The translations under genes and the position numbers were made by a program. From contig NC_080044.1 in the NCBI RefSeq assembly GCF_012489685.1, positions 48,484,964 through 48,548,963 on the forward strand: a stretch of 64,000 bases of DNA. Reading direction: 5' to 3'. The stretch comes from Lotus japonicus. Taxonomy: Eukaryota > Streptophyta > Magnoliopsida > Fabales > Fabaceae. The notes under the pieces are model-generated. The model was not told where the DNA came from and ran no database searches. It was given only the letters and a program-made list of their open reading frames with translations. Of this stretch, positions 31,820-43,465 are shown in pieces (the stretch's first letter is position 1; the number at the start of each line of letters is the position of its first letter).

Positions 31820-32915
31820 GTATGAACAACAAACATTCACCTATTTTTAATTCATCTCTCATATTCGATTTTAATTACTAACACAAAAGGATCTTTGCGG
31901 CTTGATCTCGCTTGGTTCTGCGTGTTTGCATTGCCAGACATATTGGATCCTGTGTCCCTTCCTAAACATAAATAAAACAGGTAGTGACAAATTATGTGCT
32001 CACAACATTGTTGCAATTAGCTAGCTTGCTCATAGCTGAAGAGAGGCATACAAAAATCAATTAGCTATTCATTGTATCAAACATAATTGAAGAATCTATT
32101 CATATCAATTGTCCTCTCAAAGAGCATGTGGATTCTGCAACACCACACACGACTTAGCATGTGGAAACATGTATTAAAACTTGTTAGGTTATGTTATGCC
32201 ATCATCTTCACTCTGAATGTAGCAATTAACAAGGCGTATTGATCTGGTTCAGGTCAATTGTTTTGATTGATTAGTTTGTTTTGTTTCATTGTCAATAATG
32301 AAACATTATTGGAGGGGAACGGTGGAGCCGAACCAATACCAGCCACACAAACTGCCAGGAAACAAAAAGGGGTTATAAGAATATTTTTGGACCAAGTCCA
32401 TGTGAGGATAGTTGAACCTATCATCGATTACATGTGGCTTAAAACAGGTGCAAAATATTTGGTAAATAAAAAAGACACGACAATGTGTGTTGTGTTTGGA
32501 GTTGTATATTGCATTATTGCATGCAGCTGAATCATTACAGGTGTCAGAAAATGCGAGGATCTATCTGACTCAGAACTGAGTTACCATTGTCTTCAATTCG
32601 TCAACTACAATCATGGAAAATTGGCGATTTCAGGGAAAGAAGGATGTTTGATGAATAAAGAAAGAATAATTGTATATACAATTATACTTTCATGGATATA
32701 TGAATACTATTATCAATTAATAATTAACCACTGGTATAATTAATGACAATAATGCAAATTATTATATTATTCAACTGTTCCTGAATTTTTGTGCTACAAC
32801 TAGTCTTGTGTAAGTAGATCTTTTTTTTTTTTTCAAAGAAGTAGATTTTATATACGTCTTACGAGAATTATTAGGTGTACATAAAATTAGAAAAATGATG
32901 TTAATAATGTAATTA
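31820..32915. other. Intergenic DNA with one unexplained open frame
   Basis: An open frame at 32267..32530 (+) encodes GVIRIFLDQVHVRIVEPIIDYMWLK and similar. It has no ATG near its start, and I do not recognise it. Above-average GC around 32320..32400 stands out from AT-rich flanks, so this may be a fragment of an old gene or transposase. The rest shows no feature. Confidence 0.3.
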
Positions 32916-33839
32916 CTAGTGCTTTTTTACCCGCGCGTTGCACGGGGAATATGTCTATTGTATTTGATATATCGATTCATATTTTAAATTATAAATATTT
33001 AAGATGCTAAGAATATAAGAATAATCATAATAAAGATGTAGATATTTAAAGAGCACAAATTTTGAAAAACACAGAAGTTAATAAACCAAAAGCTTTAATT
33101 TTTGCATGTGAGGTATAACTGAATTTTGTTTGTGAAGATGTATACTCGTGTTGCATAAAGGGTAATGTTTTTGTGTTTTAGATATATAACAATACATAAA
33201 TATATAATTATTTTTTAAATTATTAAAAATACACTTAAGTTATAGAAAATGAATTTTATTTTTTTTAACTCGTACAAATTTTCATTTTCATGTAAAATGT
33301 TTCTCCCCATGAGATCTCGTAACTCTAAGTTGTTAGCACTAATAAATTCAGGTCATAATTTTATAGTCCATATGTATTAATATTTTGTATTCCTCGTACT
33401 TTTCTTACTATCAAATTATTATAGTTATATACTTATATAAATATACACTCTTTAAATTTTGAAAATAATACTAAAGTTAATTATATTAAATTTATTCTAT
33501 TAAAATAATATCAATTAATTAGTTTAGAATATAATGATTGTATAAAAAAAGTATAATGATACTTTTTATATAAAACAAAATCTCACGTAGATAGCATTAT
33601 AGTACTTTAAAATTAAAACTTACAATTGAAAATTATACGCAAATACAAACAACAACCGCTTTTAGGTTTCAGAGCAGACTTAGATGCAAATCATCTTACT
33701 CAATGGATTCTCATTTATCAGAGAAACAAAATCTTATAAATTTCATAAATCAATATAGATTTAAAATTTTCAAATTAGCCAAGATAGATTTGTTTTGGAA
33801 AAGAATTTTAGGTACAGAAATTTCTCCTCGTCATTTATA

Positions 33840-33960
33840 CTCCCTCTGTCCCCTATTATAAGTCACTTTTTGTGAGTTTTTTTTGTCCCAAAATATAAGT
33901 CACTTTACAATATCTATGCAACCTTAATTTTTTCTCTCCATGTTTACCCTTGTAGCATTT
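33840..33960. repeat. Stowaway-like MITE fragment inside Helitron
   Basis: TA, then CTCCCTCTGTCCCCTATTATAAGTCACTT, matching the fragment at 31182. The right end is not identifiable. Confidence 0.6.
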
Positions 33961-35962
33961 AAAGAATTTTCCTACTTTCCAATATTTTTCTTTATTATCG
34001 AGGTCACTTTCATTTATATCTACTCAAAAAACTTCCAAAACTTATTTTTTATTGGTGGAAGGCAATAAAGACACCATAAAAATTAATTAATACTCTCAAA
34101 AAAAATAAAAGATCCAAGCTAAAATCAAGAAATAAACAACTTAAATCTTAATCAAATCTAAAATTTAAAAAGGTACTAATTAAAGATAGATAAAAACTAC
34201 CAAAGTCTAGCAAATCACAATAAAAACTCATAAAACCCTGAATTAAATAAAAATCCGAAAATTCAATAAAAATACGATATAAATTAATTAACACTCTTCA
34301 GGGAATATGTAACTATATGGTTTAAAACTTATGAAAGGTGCTGGTAGACTGGCGGTATGTTTTTCACGGGAATTGAAAACCTTTTACCATGTACATTATG
34401 AGAGGGAAGGTAACGTTTGGCACAAAGAAAACTTATATAAGAACAGAGAGGGAAATATTGAATGGTAACATATTAACCATGTAATCAATATTTTAATTGT
34501 AAACATAAACGGGATGTCAATCATAAATAGATAAATATTTTTAATTTAAATTCACTTTAAATCTTTTGAAATATTAATAAAATATACAACAAAAAGTTCA
34601 TATGCAAACAAATAAATGTTCTCAAGATTTAGCTTAAGCAAATAAGGGACCATAAAATTCTAAAGAAAATTCACCATTCCAGAAAAAAAAATGCAACCTA
34701 GCAATAGGATTTGGCAATTCCAAATTAACACTAACCTATAGGTATTCAGTTGTAGAAGAATCCCACCAAAACTATGAAAAAATCTAAATTGCAAGGTGAA
34801 ATGAATCACACTACTTTTCCACATACCTGGATTAATTAAAAAATATATATTTTCTATTGTTTTATATGCACAATATTTTTTTTTATTGATCTCAAGTTAA
34901 TTATTTTCTCATAAAAAATACCTTTTTAAATTTTAGATTTGATTAGGATTTAGATTGTTTATTTCTTGATTTTATCTTAATTTATTTTTAATTTATTTCT
35001 AGAGTATTAATTAAATTTTATGGTATTTTTAGTGAATTTTTCTTATTTTTATTTTATATGCACAATATTTTTTTTTATTGATCTCACCTTGCTTATGTTA
35101 GTCACTAAGACTATGTTTGTATAAATGTTCACATACATTCAAATGCACCTATATCTCAATCTTTGTTAGTAGTACATGCCTCAAATTAAAGTACGTACTT
35201 ATGGCTATTAACCTTAAGATTTGGAAATTAAATAAAAATACCATAAAAATTCAATAAAAATACCATAAAAATTAATTAATGCTCTAAAAATAAATTAAGA
35301 TTAAATCTAACAATGAAAAATAAATAAATGAGATGTTCATCTATCAATGTTAATTTTTTTTATCAACAAACACATTAATACATGAACATTACAAAACAAT
35401 AATAATGAAACATAGAATGGGTTAAAACATGATTTGGCGAACAAAAGACACTTCTAGAACTACATGAAAGAATCATTAAAATTGAAGAAGAAGGACTACC
35501 AGAGATATGAGGAAAATGATATGCCTTTGACTTTTGAGTGATAACAATTCTTAGTCTACAAAGCCACAAAGCATTGTTTTTTACATACCTAGAACAAAGA
35601 GGCTGAAGCAAGAAGTGAGAAACTCATTTTTGAGTTTGAAGAACATGCACTCTCAAATCTCAATTGTGATTTCCCTCGGTAACCATAAAAAAAAATTCTC
35701 AATTGTGATGGGGATAAATTTATAATGAAAAATTTAATTGAAGTGAAGGTCCATGTTGTTTTTGAAGCATATATGATTTGAGGTTTGCCATGGTTGAGAT
35801 GAAGAAGGGAGAAATAGAGAAAATTGTGTGAGTATTTGGAGATAGAGAACGTATGAAGGTCTTTTTTGCTCTTCTAACCCTTTTTATTTTCTAATATAGA
35901 TTGATATTGATACTCTATATAAAAAACAATATTTTTTAGGAAGATTTTTTTAACAGAAACTA

Positions 35963-36812
35963 TCTAACAAAGATACATAAAAACAAACAACCTAAATCCT
36001 AATCAAATCTAAAATTTAAAAAGGTACTAAATAAATATAGATAAAAACTATCAAAATCTAGCAAATCACAATAAAAACTCATAAAATTCTGAATTAATTA
36101 AAAATCCGAAAATTCAATAAAAATACCATAAAAATTAATTAATGCTCTAAAAATAAATTAAAAATAAATTAAGATTAAATCAAGAAATAAACAACCTAAA
36201 TCCTAATCAAATCTAAAATTTAATGTGGCAAATAGGGCCAAGGTGGAAAAGCTGTTGTGCAAATTATTAAATGAGAATTAATAGGTGGAAAAGCTGACGT
36301 GTAAATAATTAAGTGAGAATTAATCTCGGAGCGACACGTCACTAACTTGGCCTGTGAGAGCGACACGTCATGCTAGAAGTTCTTCTTTTCTAACAAAGAT
36401 ACATAAAAACAAACAACCTAAATCCTAATCAAATCTAAAATTTAAAAAGGTACTAAATAAATATAGATAAAAACTATCAAAATCTAGCAAATCACAATAA
36501 AAACTCATAAAATTCAGAATTCATTAAAAATCTGAAAATTCAATAAAAATACCATAAAAATTAATTAATGCTCTAAAAATAAATTAAAAATAAATTAAGA
36601 TTAAATCAAGAAATAAACAACCTAAATCCTAATCAAATCTAAAATTTAATGTGGCAAATAGGGCCAAGGTGGAAAAGCTGATGTGTAAATTATTAAATGA
36701 GAACTAATAGGTGGAAAAGCTGACGTGTAAATAATTAAGTGAGAATTAATCTCGGAGCGACACGTCACTAACTTGGCCTGTGAGAGCGACACGTCATGCT
36801 AGAAGTTGTTCT
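35963..36812. repeat. 426-bp tandem duplication in Helitron
   Basis: Two adjacent copies, 35963..36388 and 36389..36812, are almost identical (both start TCTAACAAAGATACAT and contain GGAGCGACACGTCACTAAC). A third diverged partial copy lies at about 34110..34270, and an inverted one at about 34920..35040. The duplication ends at the Helitron 5' terminus, so each copy carries a near-terminal sequence. Confidence 0.9.
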
Positions 36813-36952
36813 TTTCTAATATATATAGATATAGATGCCCTGTGAGAAGCTAATATTATTACTTAGTCATGATACACGTGTTAAGGGTGTTTATAGACAA
36901 TTCACTACAAATTGAAAAACTGATAAATAAAAAACGAAATTCAATTAAACTG

Positions 36953-38939
36953 ATCTTTAAGTATTTTCTCGGAAGTTATGAAGTCATAGGTTATGTGATT
37001 TCTGACGTAGGATTATTAGAGATTAGATAGGTTGGATTTAATATCCGGTTATAGATGATTGTTTGATGGTAGCGAGATTGAGAAGAATTAGCTCTGAACT
37101 AGATTGTTATAGTCGAGTTCGAGGAATAAGTTTTGCTAAGCGTTTGATTAATATGTGGAGACATTATAGTCTTAAGAGATGAATTTTCGCTTGAAAAGTG
37201 TTGAATTAATGATTAAGTTGGAGAAAGAAAGTTTTAGCATAAGTTGAATACTTGAGGTTGTTGATATGGATTCCAAGGAAATATGCTGAGATTACTAAGT
37301 GAGATTTACTAAGTTGGATTGAAATCTTAGGGTTAAGATTGAATCTTGAGAGCCGAGAATCACGTACGAGTAGGAGATCTTATGGTTGTAGGTGTGACAA
37401 TAGGAGTTGAATCTTAGAAGATTGAAGACCTGAAGGTGAGTTTCGGGTTAAGACCATTGAGGTGTAGTATAAGAGAGATCTTGAAGTAAGGGAATTCTGG
37501 GTTGTGTGGAGTGTTAAGGTTGGTGATCGATTGATGTTGATTATGAGGTTGCGGACATCATGACCATGTGATAAGATTTGAATGATGTTAGCATAATAAG
37601 TTATGATTATGGATAGCAGGATCAAGTGGTGAGTGTGGAAGCATGACGACACTTATCAGGTCGTTTGGGTAAGTGAAGGAGTTATAGTTTTAAGAAACGG
37701 ATATTCATTTAAGAAGTATTGAAGGATTAAAGGTCATTAGAGGACCAAACTTGGTGAAGGTTTAGGTTTTAAATCTATGAATGTCTATCTAAGGTGTGTA
37801 GGACTCGAAGTTTGTCAGAATTTGATTGAGGGATTAAGAGGTTGATTGACAAGATGGTGATTGAGTGACAAAAAGGAAAGTGTTAGTATTAAGATGAATA
37901 CTTGAAGTTGTTATGTTTGGACAAGTTTTTTAGAGCTTAAGAGTGGATGAAACTTTGTTATGGATTTTGATGATGCATATTACGGGTAACAAGTGAATTT
38001 TACTAAGTTGAATGAGAATCCTAGGGCTAAGGTTGACCTAATGAGCTGAGATTCATGTACACATAAGAGATTTAGTGGTGTTAGCGGTTACGATAACAGT
38101 TAAATCTCAGAATGTTGAAGGATTGGATGATAAAATGGCTAGTTAAGTCCCTTGAGGTATAGTTATGATTTAATCTTCTAGAGGATAAGTCTCGATTTGT
38201 GCGAAGTGTTAGGGATTTCAGTAAGTGTAAATAGGTTTGAGTGAGGGAAGTTCTAAGGAAGAAGACGATAATACTGGATTGTTAGATATTAAGAAGAGGA
38301 TTATCTTATAAGTTGTTGATAAATTGATGTTGAAGGGGATAAGATTAGTGAAGGACAAGAAATAAGGACATAAGTCGAGCTTTAATTCGAATAGTGACTA
38401 AGTAGAAGTGTGATTTTTTTGGTGTGTGTAAAAATAGTTACGAAGTTAGAGGTGTTTTAATGGACTAGCGGTTTCCAAGGGGGAGGATTCGTCTAGAAGT
38501 TATCGAACGAACAAGTGGAGTTTTGGACTGTAGATGAAGATCACGAGGACAAGTTGAGTATCTACTTTGAGATGACAGAGAGGCACTGAGTTTAAGAAGA
38601 ATTTCGGACGACCGAAAGTAAAGAAGTAAGTGGCTAAGATGGTGCGACTGCACGGAATGCCAACCGGTATCATTTCAAGCAGAGGTCCGACGCAAGTAAT
38701 CGAGTCAGACGACATGAGGTTGAATGATGTTTTGTCTTTTGAGACGCCGACAGTTAGCAGTGGGGATAGAAGAGTGAAACAGTTAAGGGGAAAGCAGATT
38801 GCTTAAGTAAAGATTATGAGGAACAATTACACAGGCACTACTACATGAGAATTGGAAGATAAGATCGAGGAACTGTATTCCGGACTTTTCGCAGAACTCT
38901 GAGTTTCGAGGACGAAACTTTCTTTTTGGAGGGGAGTAT
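36953..38939 (+). repeat. Truncated 3' internal region, first copy
   Basis: Nearly identical to 44110..46096. It has an integrase-core scrap at about 38640..38700 and the polypurine tract TTGGAGGGGAGTA just before the LTR. No intact coding frame. Confidence 0.85.
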
Positions 38940-41120
38940 TGTAAGACCTGGATTTGCAGAACCAGTTAAGTTCCGACTCACGCGTAGAATCAGTGTAAAC
39001 GTGACAGGAGTTTGTTGTTTGAGAAAGATCAATGAAGAAGAAAGTTCAGGAATTGCTTGAGGTATGTTGCGTAGTCGCTGTAGGAATTAGTGCGAGTTGT
39101 CTGCACACCTGCCTTATGGTGAGCGTGTCCAGAATAGGCTATTTCGCTCTTAAAGCAACGTTTTGAGTGAGATTTCGAACTCTCGGAAAATTTAAAGATT
39201 CTCTTTATTTTTCCATCGACCAGCGTTTCATTTCGGAACTCTGGACTGTACGCACGATAGGTTTCACTTTTCGGATGTCCGCCGACGCTAATTTCTTTGC
39301 TTCGAAACCCTATTTTCGAGCAATGGATGAAGACTTTTTCTATTCGGGACTTCTAACGAAGATTCCGTCCGCGCTGCCAGACTTGTTTCGACATTTCCAA
39401 TCTTTCTTCAGTAGGGAGTTTTGTCGTCTGAGCATCACAGCAAAAAGTAGTTTTTCGGGGCAGATTAACCGACACCGCTTTTGAGTTTTTCGATATCGTT
39501 TTTCCCAAATCCTAGATATTTGTTTTGAGTTCTGGAATTCTGACGCTAGAATCTCTCTTAGAATTCCACGGTGATCGTGCTGTAAAAATCGGAATCGCGA
39601 AATTTTCATTTTTCCGCGATTTCACCCGCCAATAAATAGTGCGAAAAAGCAAAATCTCACCATTCCACACCCATTGGAGCCGCGAGTTTGGGGAGCTTGG
39701 GGGAGAAGGAGATTTTCGCGAAATCTTGACCAATCTTCGTGCAGTTCGTCCCTACTTCTAGGTATCGAGGTAACTATCATGAATCCTGCCTCTGATTTCT
39801 GTTTCTGCTGAGTTTCTGAAGTCGTTTCTGTGCTCTAAGTTTTGAGCTTTTTCTAAAATTGTCCGATTTCTTTGATTTCTCGCTTGGGTTATGTTCCTTA
39901 TGTTCCCCTGAGTCTAAAACCTCTGTCAGTAAACTCTGATTGCGATTCAGTTGTCCAGGATCTGAAAAATTGACTCAAAACTCTTTTTGTCTCACATTTC
40001 GAAACTTTATTATCGAAAAGCTATAATCTGACTTCGTGCCTTTAGGATTTGTTGTCACGGATGTCATGAGGATCGTTGCTGTCAAATTTGTTTTCAGAAC
40101 TGATAACTTTGAAGTTTTGAGCCTTTATTTTGGACCAAAATGCCCCTGCGTAGTCGTATTTCGACCCGATTGTCCGAAAATTGTTCTGACAGTTTCTTTG
40201 CCTTAGTTTTACCCTAAAACTACCTTTTAAACTGATTTGATCGAAGAAAAAGAGCCGAAGCCCTTTTCTCCTTATGGCCGTGGGTTTTTCCTAAGGGGGG
40301 GGAGTTTTTCGTTTTCGAAAACTTGTCCTTTCGTACCCGTTTGTCGTATTCTGAAGCTTTAATGCTTTGTCTATCGTTTATGTGTTGTTTTGTGATCGAA
40401 CTAATCGATATTGTTCGGATTCTGCTTTGTTTTCTCCGAGGTTCAGTTGAAGGAACTTTGGAAGGTTCGGAGCACTTGAGTGAAGGAGCTTGTGATTTCG
40501 AAGCTGGATCAGCTCGAGGTTAGGGCAACTTGCTATATTTAGCTATGATTGCATGATAGGCGTCGATAAACTCGTCCTATGCTTTATCTGATGTTGTATA
40601 TGATGATGATTTCTTGTTATGATTGTTTCATAACTTATGATATTGATGATGTGTTGAATTGAGCGTTTTGACGCAACTTCGGAGTGGAGGTTCATTGATC
40701 CGGTGATCTTTGACATTTCGGGTTGGATGAACAACCCTAGGCAAGTCCGAATGTGGGGTTTGAGACTTAGCCATTTGTTGGGATTCGTTGGAATTCCTAG
40801 ACTTTCCCCGGGAAATGTATTTTGGGTGGTTGATTTTTGGAAACTTAGAATGATAGAGCTTTCGAAAAATAAAGACTTGGGAAACTTAGACTTTGAGAAA
40901 TAAACTCATAATTTGACTAATTTGAATTGAAATCATTTTTATTAACGTTTAAGCATAGGAGAACTGAAGGGGAAAAATATTTACGAAAGGCGGGGGAAAA
41001 GTCGACCTTTGTTGTGGGTTTGGAGAGTTATCAAAATTGGGAAAGCCACTAAGGTGAGCTATGGTGATGATTGAAAGTCACCGAGTACGTTAGTACTCTT
41101 GGGGAAGTGTTATGGAGCCG

Positions 41121-41230
41121 TGTTGTATTGACCGACACCTAGTGCTCTTGTTGTTTGGGCTGTGTTGTATTGACCGACACTAGACCCTCGTGTAATCTTG
41201 TTGGTGGAGTTGTGTTGTATTGACCGACAC
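41121..41230. repeat. Three copies of an 18-bp motif in LTR 1
   Basis: TGTTGTATTGACCGACAC at 41121, 41163 and 41213, with unrelated spacers. The trio is preserved in LTR 2 about 7160 bp downstream. Confidence 0.9.
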
Positions 41231-41299
41231 TAACTCTTGGGTTGTTTTGAGTTTGGGTCGGAGCAGTTTGTTATTTAGCCATCCAAAGGATGAGCCGGG

Positions 41300-41703
41300 A
41301 AGCTTCACTGAGGCGTGAGACTTCGTGAAAGCATGGAACTTCACTGAAGCGTGAGACTTCGTGAAAGTGAGTAAGCTTCACTGAGGCGTGAGACTTCGTG
41401 AAAGCAGAAACTTCACTGAGGCGGGAGACCTCGTGGAGACGGGAACCTTCGCTGAAGCGGGAGACTTTGCGGAGGCGTGAAACTTCACTGAAGCGTGAGA
41501 CTTCGTGAAGGTGTGAAACTTCATTGAAGCGGCAGACTTCATGAAGGCGTGAAACTTCACTGAAGCGTGAGACTTCGTGAAGGCGCGAAAATTCACTGAA
41601 GCGTGAGACTTCGTGAATGTGTGAGATTTCACTGAAGCGTGAGACTTCGTGAAAGCGTAAGACCCCATTGAAGCGTGAGACTTCATGGAAGCGTGAGATT
41701 TCA
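41300..41703. repeat. 18/36-bp minisatellite in LTR 1
   Basis: Alternating 18-mers close to GCGTGAAACTTCACTGAA and GCGTGAGACTTCGTGAAG, in about eleven 36-bp pairs with variation. Because 18 is a multiple of 3, the minus strand stays open as a 108-codon frame with a repeated S-H-A-S-V-K-type hexamer. That frame is a by-product of the repeat, not a supported gene. Confidence 0.92.
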
Positions 41704-42659
41704 TCGTCGTTTACCCTAGGGCAACGACAGAGAACATTGGTTTAGTTGGATACGTGTGTGTTGGGAGGACGATACATTGTTTGACTAACCTTATCACCTA
41801 ACTTCATATGTTGAGATTATGATGATTTGATGTTGATGAACATCGTTAGGTATTAATGATTGAACTGTGTAGGAGATTCGAGAACATGCTATGTATATAC
41901 CTTAGAGTAGGCAATACATAACTTATATGTATATATATACAACATATGTATATATCCCCTTTATCACAAGTTGATTGTATATCTATTGTATTCTGTAAGT
42001 TGACCCTAGCGCCTTGGCTTTGTTTGTATGTTTGTGTTTGGGCGGTCGGCCTGCTGCCAGGCGTCTGTCAGCCGGTTCGTGATGATTCGTTGTGCGGGAA
42101 AGACCCGGAGCGGAACGATTATTACTGAAGCTTTCGACGAGGACCCGGACTTCATGCCTGATCGAGGGAGGGTCGATGATAGTAGTGTGGGGTATGGGTG
42201 GTTAGAGTCTTTTGGAGTTGGTTGTGACTGTAATAGCTCTGATTCGTTTTGCTTTTGGGACAGGGTAGGTTCCCGATGCATGGCTTTTTGTGTGGTTCTC
42301 TTACGGAGGGATCACAGTGAGTCAGTCGGACCATAGGGGTCTTTGCTTAGGCCATTTTGAGGCCGACTTTCTCCTAGTGGTTTGTAATTATAATTTTCTC
42401 ACTTACACTTCTGGGTCTGTATATATTTGCCTACGGGCACACTGCTTTGGAGTCACTGCGAGTGCGCGTGACATGGAGTGCAGCTGAGGCTGTACATGTA
42501 TATATGTTGTATATCGGTTAGTTAGTTGTTGGGGTTTGTCTTTACTTTCTTATCACTTTGATTTAAAGGAAAGAAAACAAAAAAAAAAATTACCTGTTTT
42601 CCGCGTAAAGTTTATTTTTGGCTACTAAAGTGACACCTGGAAATCGGGGTGTTACATTG

Positions 42660-42671
42660 TGGTATCAGAGC
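42660..42671 (+). other. Primer-binding site for initiator tRNA-Met
   Basis: TGGTATCAGAGC, 3 nt after the LTR end. This is the standard plant tRNA-Met primer site. Confidence 0.9.
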
Positions 42672-42853
42672 TTAGTCGAGTCTTTTGGGAGTCTTTGGGG
42701 AATAGGTCTTCTGTGCTAGGTTGTGTGACTCTGCAAAGAGTGAAAATTGATTGTCTGCAGAGCGATTTTCGCTCTAATTGTTTGCGTTACTACTTAATCG
42801 GATTGAGTGGTTTGTCTAGTGCTACCGTATGGCTAGTACTAATCGGACGTTTG

Positions 42854-43465
42854 ATGAGATATAGGATGGTGGACCTTAACCGGATGGCGGAGGCAATAGC
42901 TACACTGATCGAGGCAATGATGAACCAGGCTGCGGAAGACGCTTATATGCGCGCTGAAGAGGCTGCACGTGAGCATCACCAACGACTGATGACGACGACG
43001 ATGTATCAACAAAGAGGAATGAACCGAACAGGAGCTGGGGGACCAATGAGGTCGAGTTCCCGGAGCTATCAAGGAAAAGGAAAGTTTCAGATGAAGAAGC
43101 CTTATCAGCGTCCTGTGGGGGAAAGGTTTACCCCAGGATCGTACAAGCCTATGGTTACGGCTGCTGCTGGAGGGACGGGAAACCAGATTGCAATCCAAGA
43201 TGTGAAATGCTTCAGGTGTGGAAAGTTGGGACACTATGCAAGTGCGTGCTCAGAACCGAGGCCCAAGTGTTTCAACTGCAACCAACCGGGGCACAACGCC
43301 AGTCAGTGTAGGGCACCCAAGGCGGAGCCGTCTGTCAATGCTGCAAGGGGAAAGCGCCCTGCTGCTAGGGGAAGGGTTTATATCATGGACGGTGAAGGAG
43401 CTGAGGGGTTAGCCAGAGGTGAGTGCAAGAACGATGGTAATATTTTAACTGTCCTCTTATTCTAG
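42854..43465 (+). pseudogene. gag: Internally deleted gag with two CCHC zinc knuckles, then protease start
   Basis: The frame from ATG 42854 (MRYRMVDLNRMAEAIATL) is joined directly to an alanine/glutamate helix and a basic linker. It continues to CFRCGKLGHYASAC and CFNCNQPGHNASQC, two CX2CX4HX4C nucleic-acid-binding knuckles at about 43209..43310. The gag core expected between the N-terminal helix and the linker is missing. After the knuckles GRVYIMDGEGAEGLARGEC resembles the start of the chromovirus protease, but the frame ends before the active-site DSGA. An upstream ATG near 42831 (MASTNRTFDE) is closed by a stop after eleven codons, so the start has also decayed. Confidence 0.75.

Larger units (their letters stand above)
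32916..36829 (-). mobile_element. Complete non-autonomous Helitron
   Basis: On the minus strand the element starts 5'-TCTATATATATTAGAAAAG (from 36829) and ends ...GTAAAAAAGCACTAG-3' (32916). The 3' end is preceded by a GC hairpin CCCCGTGCAACGCGCGGG at about 32931..32948. These are the plant Helitron signatures 5'-TC, 3'-CTRR and a subterminal hairpin. The neighbours are A and T, as expected for insertion between A and T. No Rep/helicase frame is present in 3.9 kb. It is very AT-rich, contains a MITE fragment at 33840 and a tandem duplication near its 5' end. Confidence 0.85.
38940..42656 (+). repeat. LTR, copy 1 (3717 bp)
   Basis: TGTAAGACCTGG...GGTGTTACA. It contains three spaced copies of TGTTGTATTGACCGACAC (41121..41230) and a minisatellite (41300..41703). 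It is followed at once by the primer-binding site, so it acts as the 5' LTR of the right-hand unit. Confidence 0.93.

Noticed and set aside
36902..36915. CACTACAAATTG as the missing left end of the CACTA-like element ending at 51547
   Set aside because: Only the first eight bases fit the right end. The flanking trinucleotides do not match and the subterminal GCGGGGG repeats are absent.
38465..39032. Several short minus-strand frames in the chromovirus internal region and LTR (also about 7157 bp downstream)
   Set aside because: No domain is recognised. The opposite strand contains the expected integrase scrap, pol end and polypurine tract.
41300..41703. CRISPR-like array
   Set aside because: Repeat units are directly adjacent 18-mers with no unique spacers, within a plant LTR.
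41378..41704. Minus-strand 108-codon frame with repeated K-S-H-A-S motif as a repeat protein
   Set aside because: It is produced by an 18-bp minisatellite whose unit is a multiple of three. The same frame recurs in the second LTR and has no start context or flanking gene structure.
42659..42853. Start of the chromovirus gag at the first open codon after the LTR
   Set aside because: That frame runs through the tRNA primer-binding site and has no ATG there. It is leader RNA.
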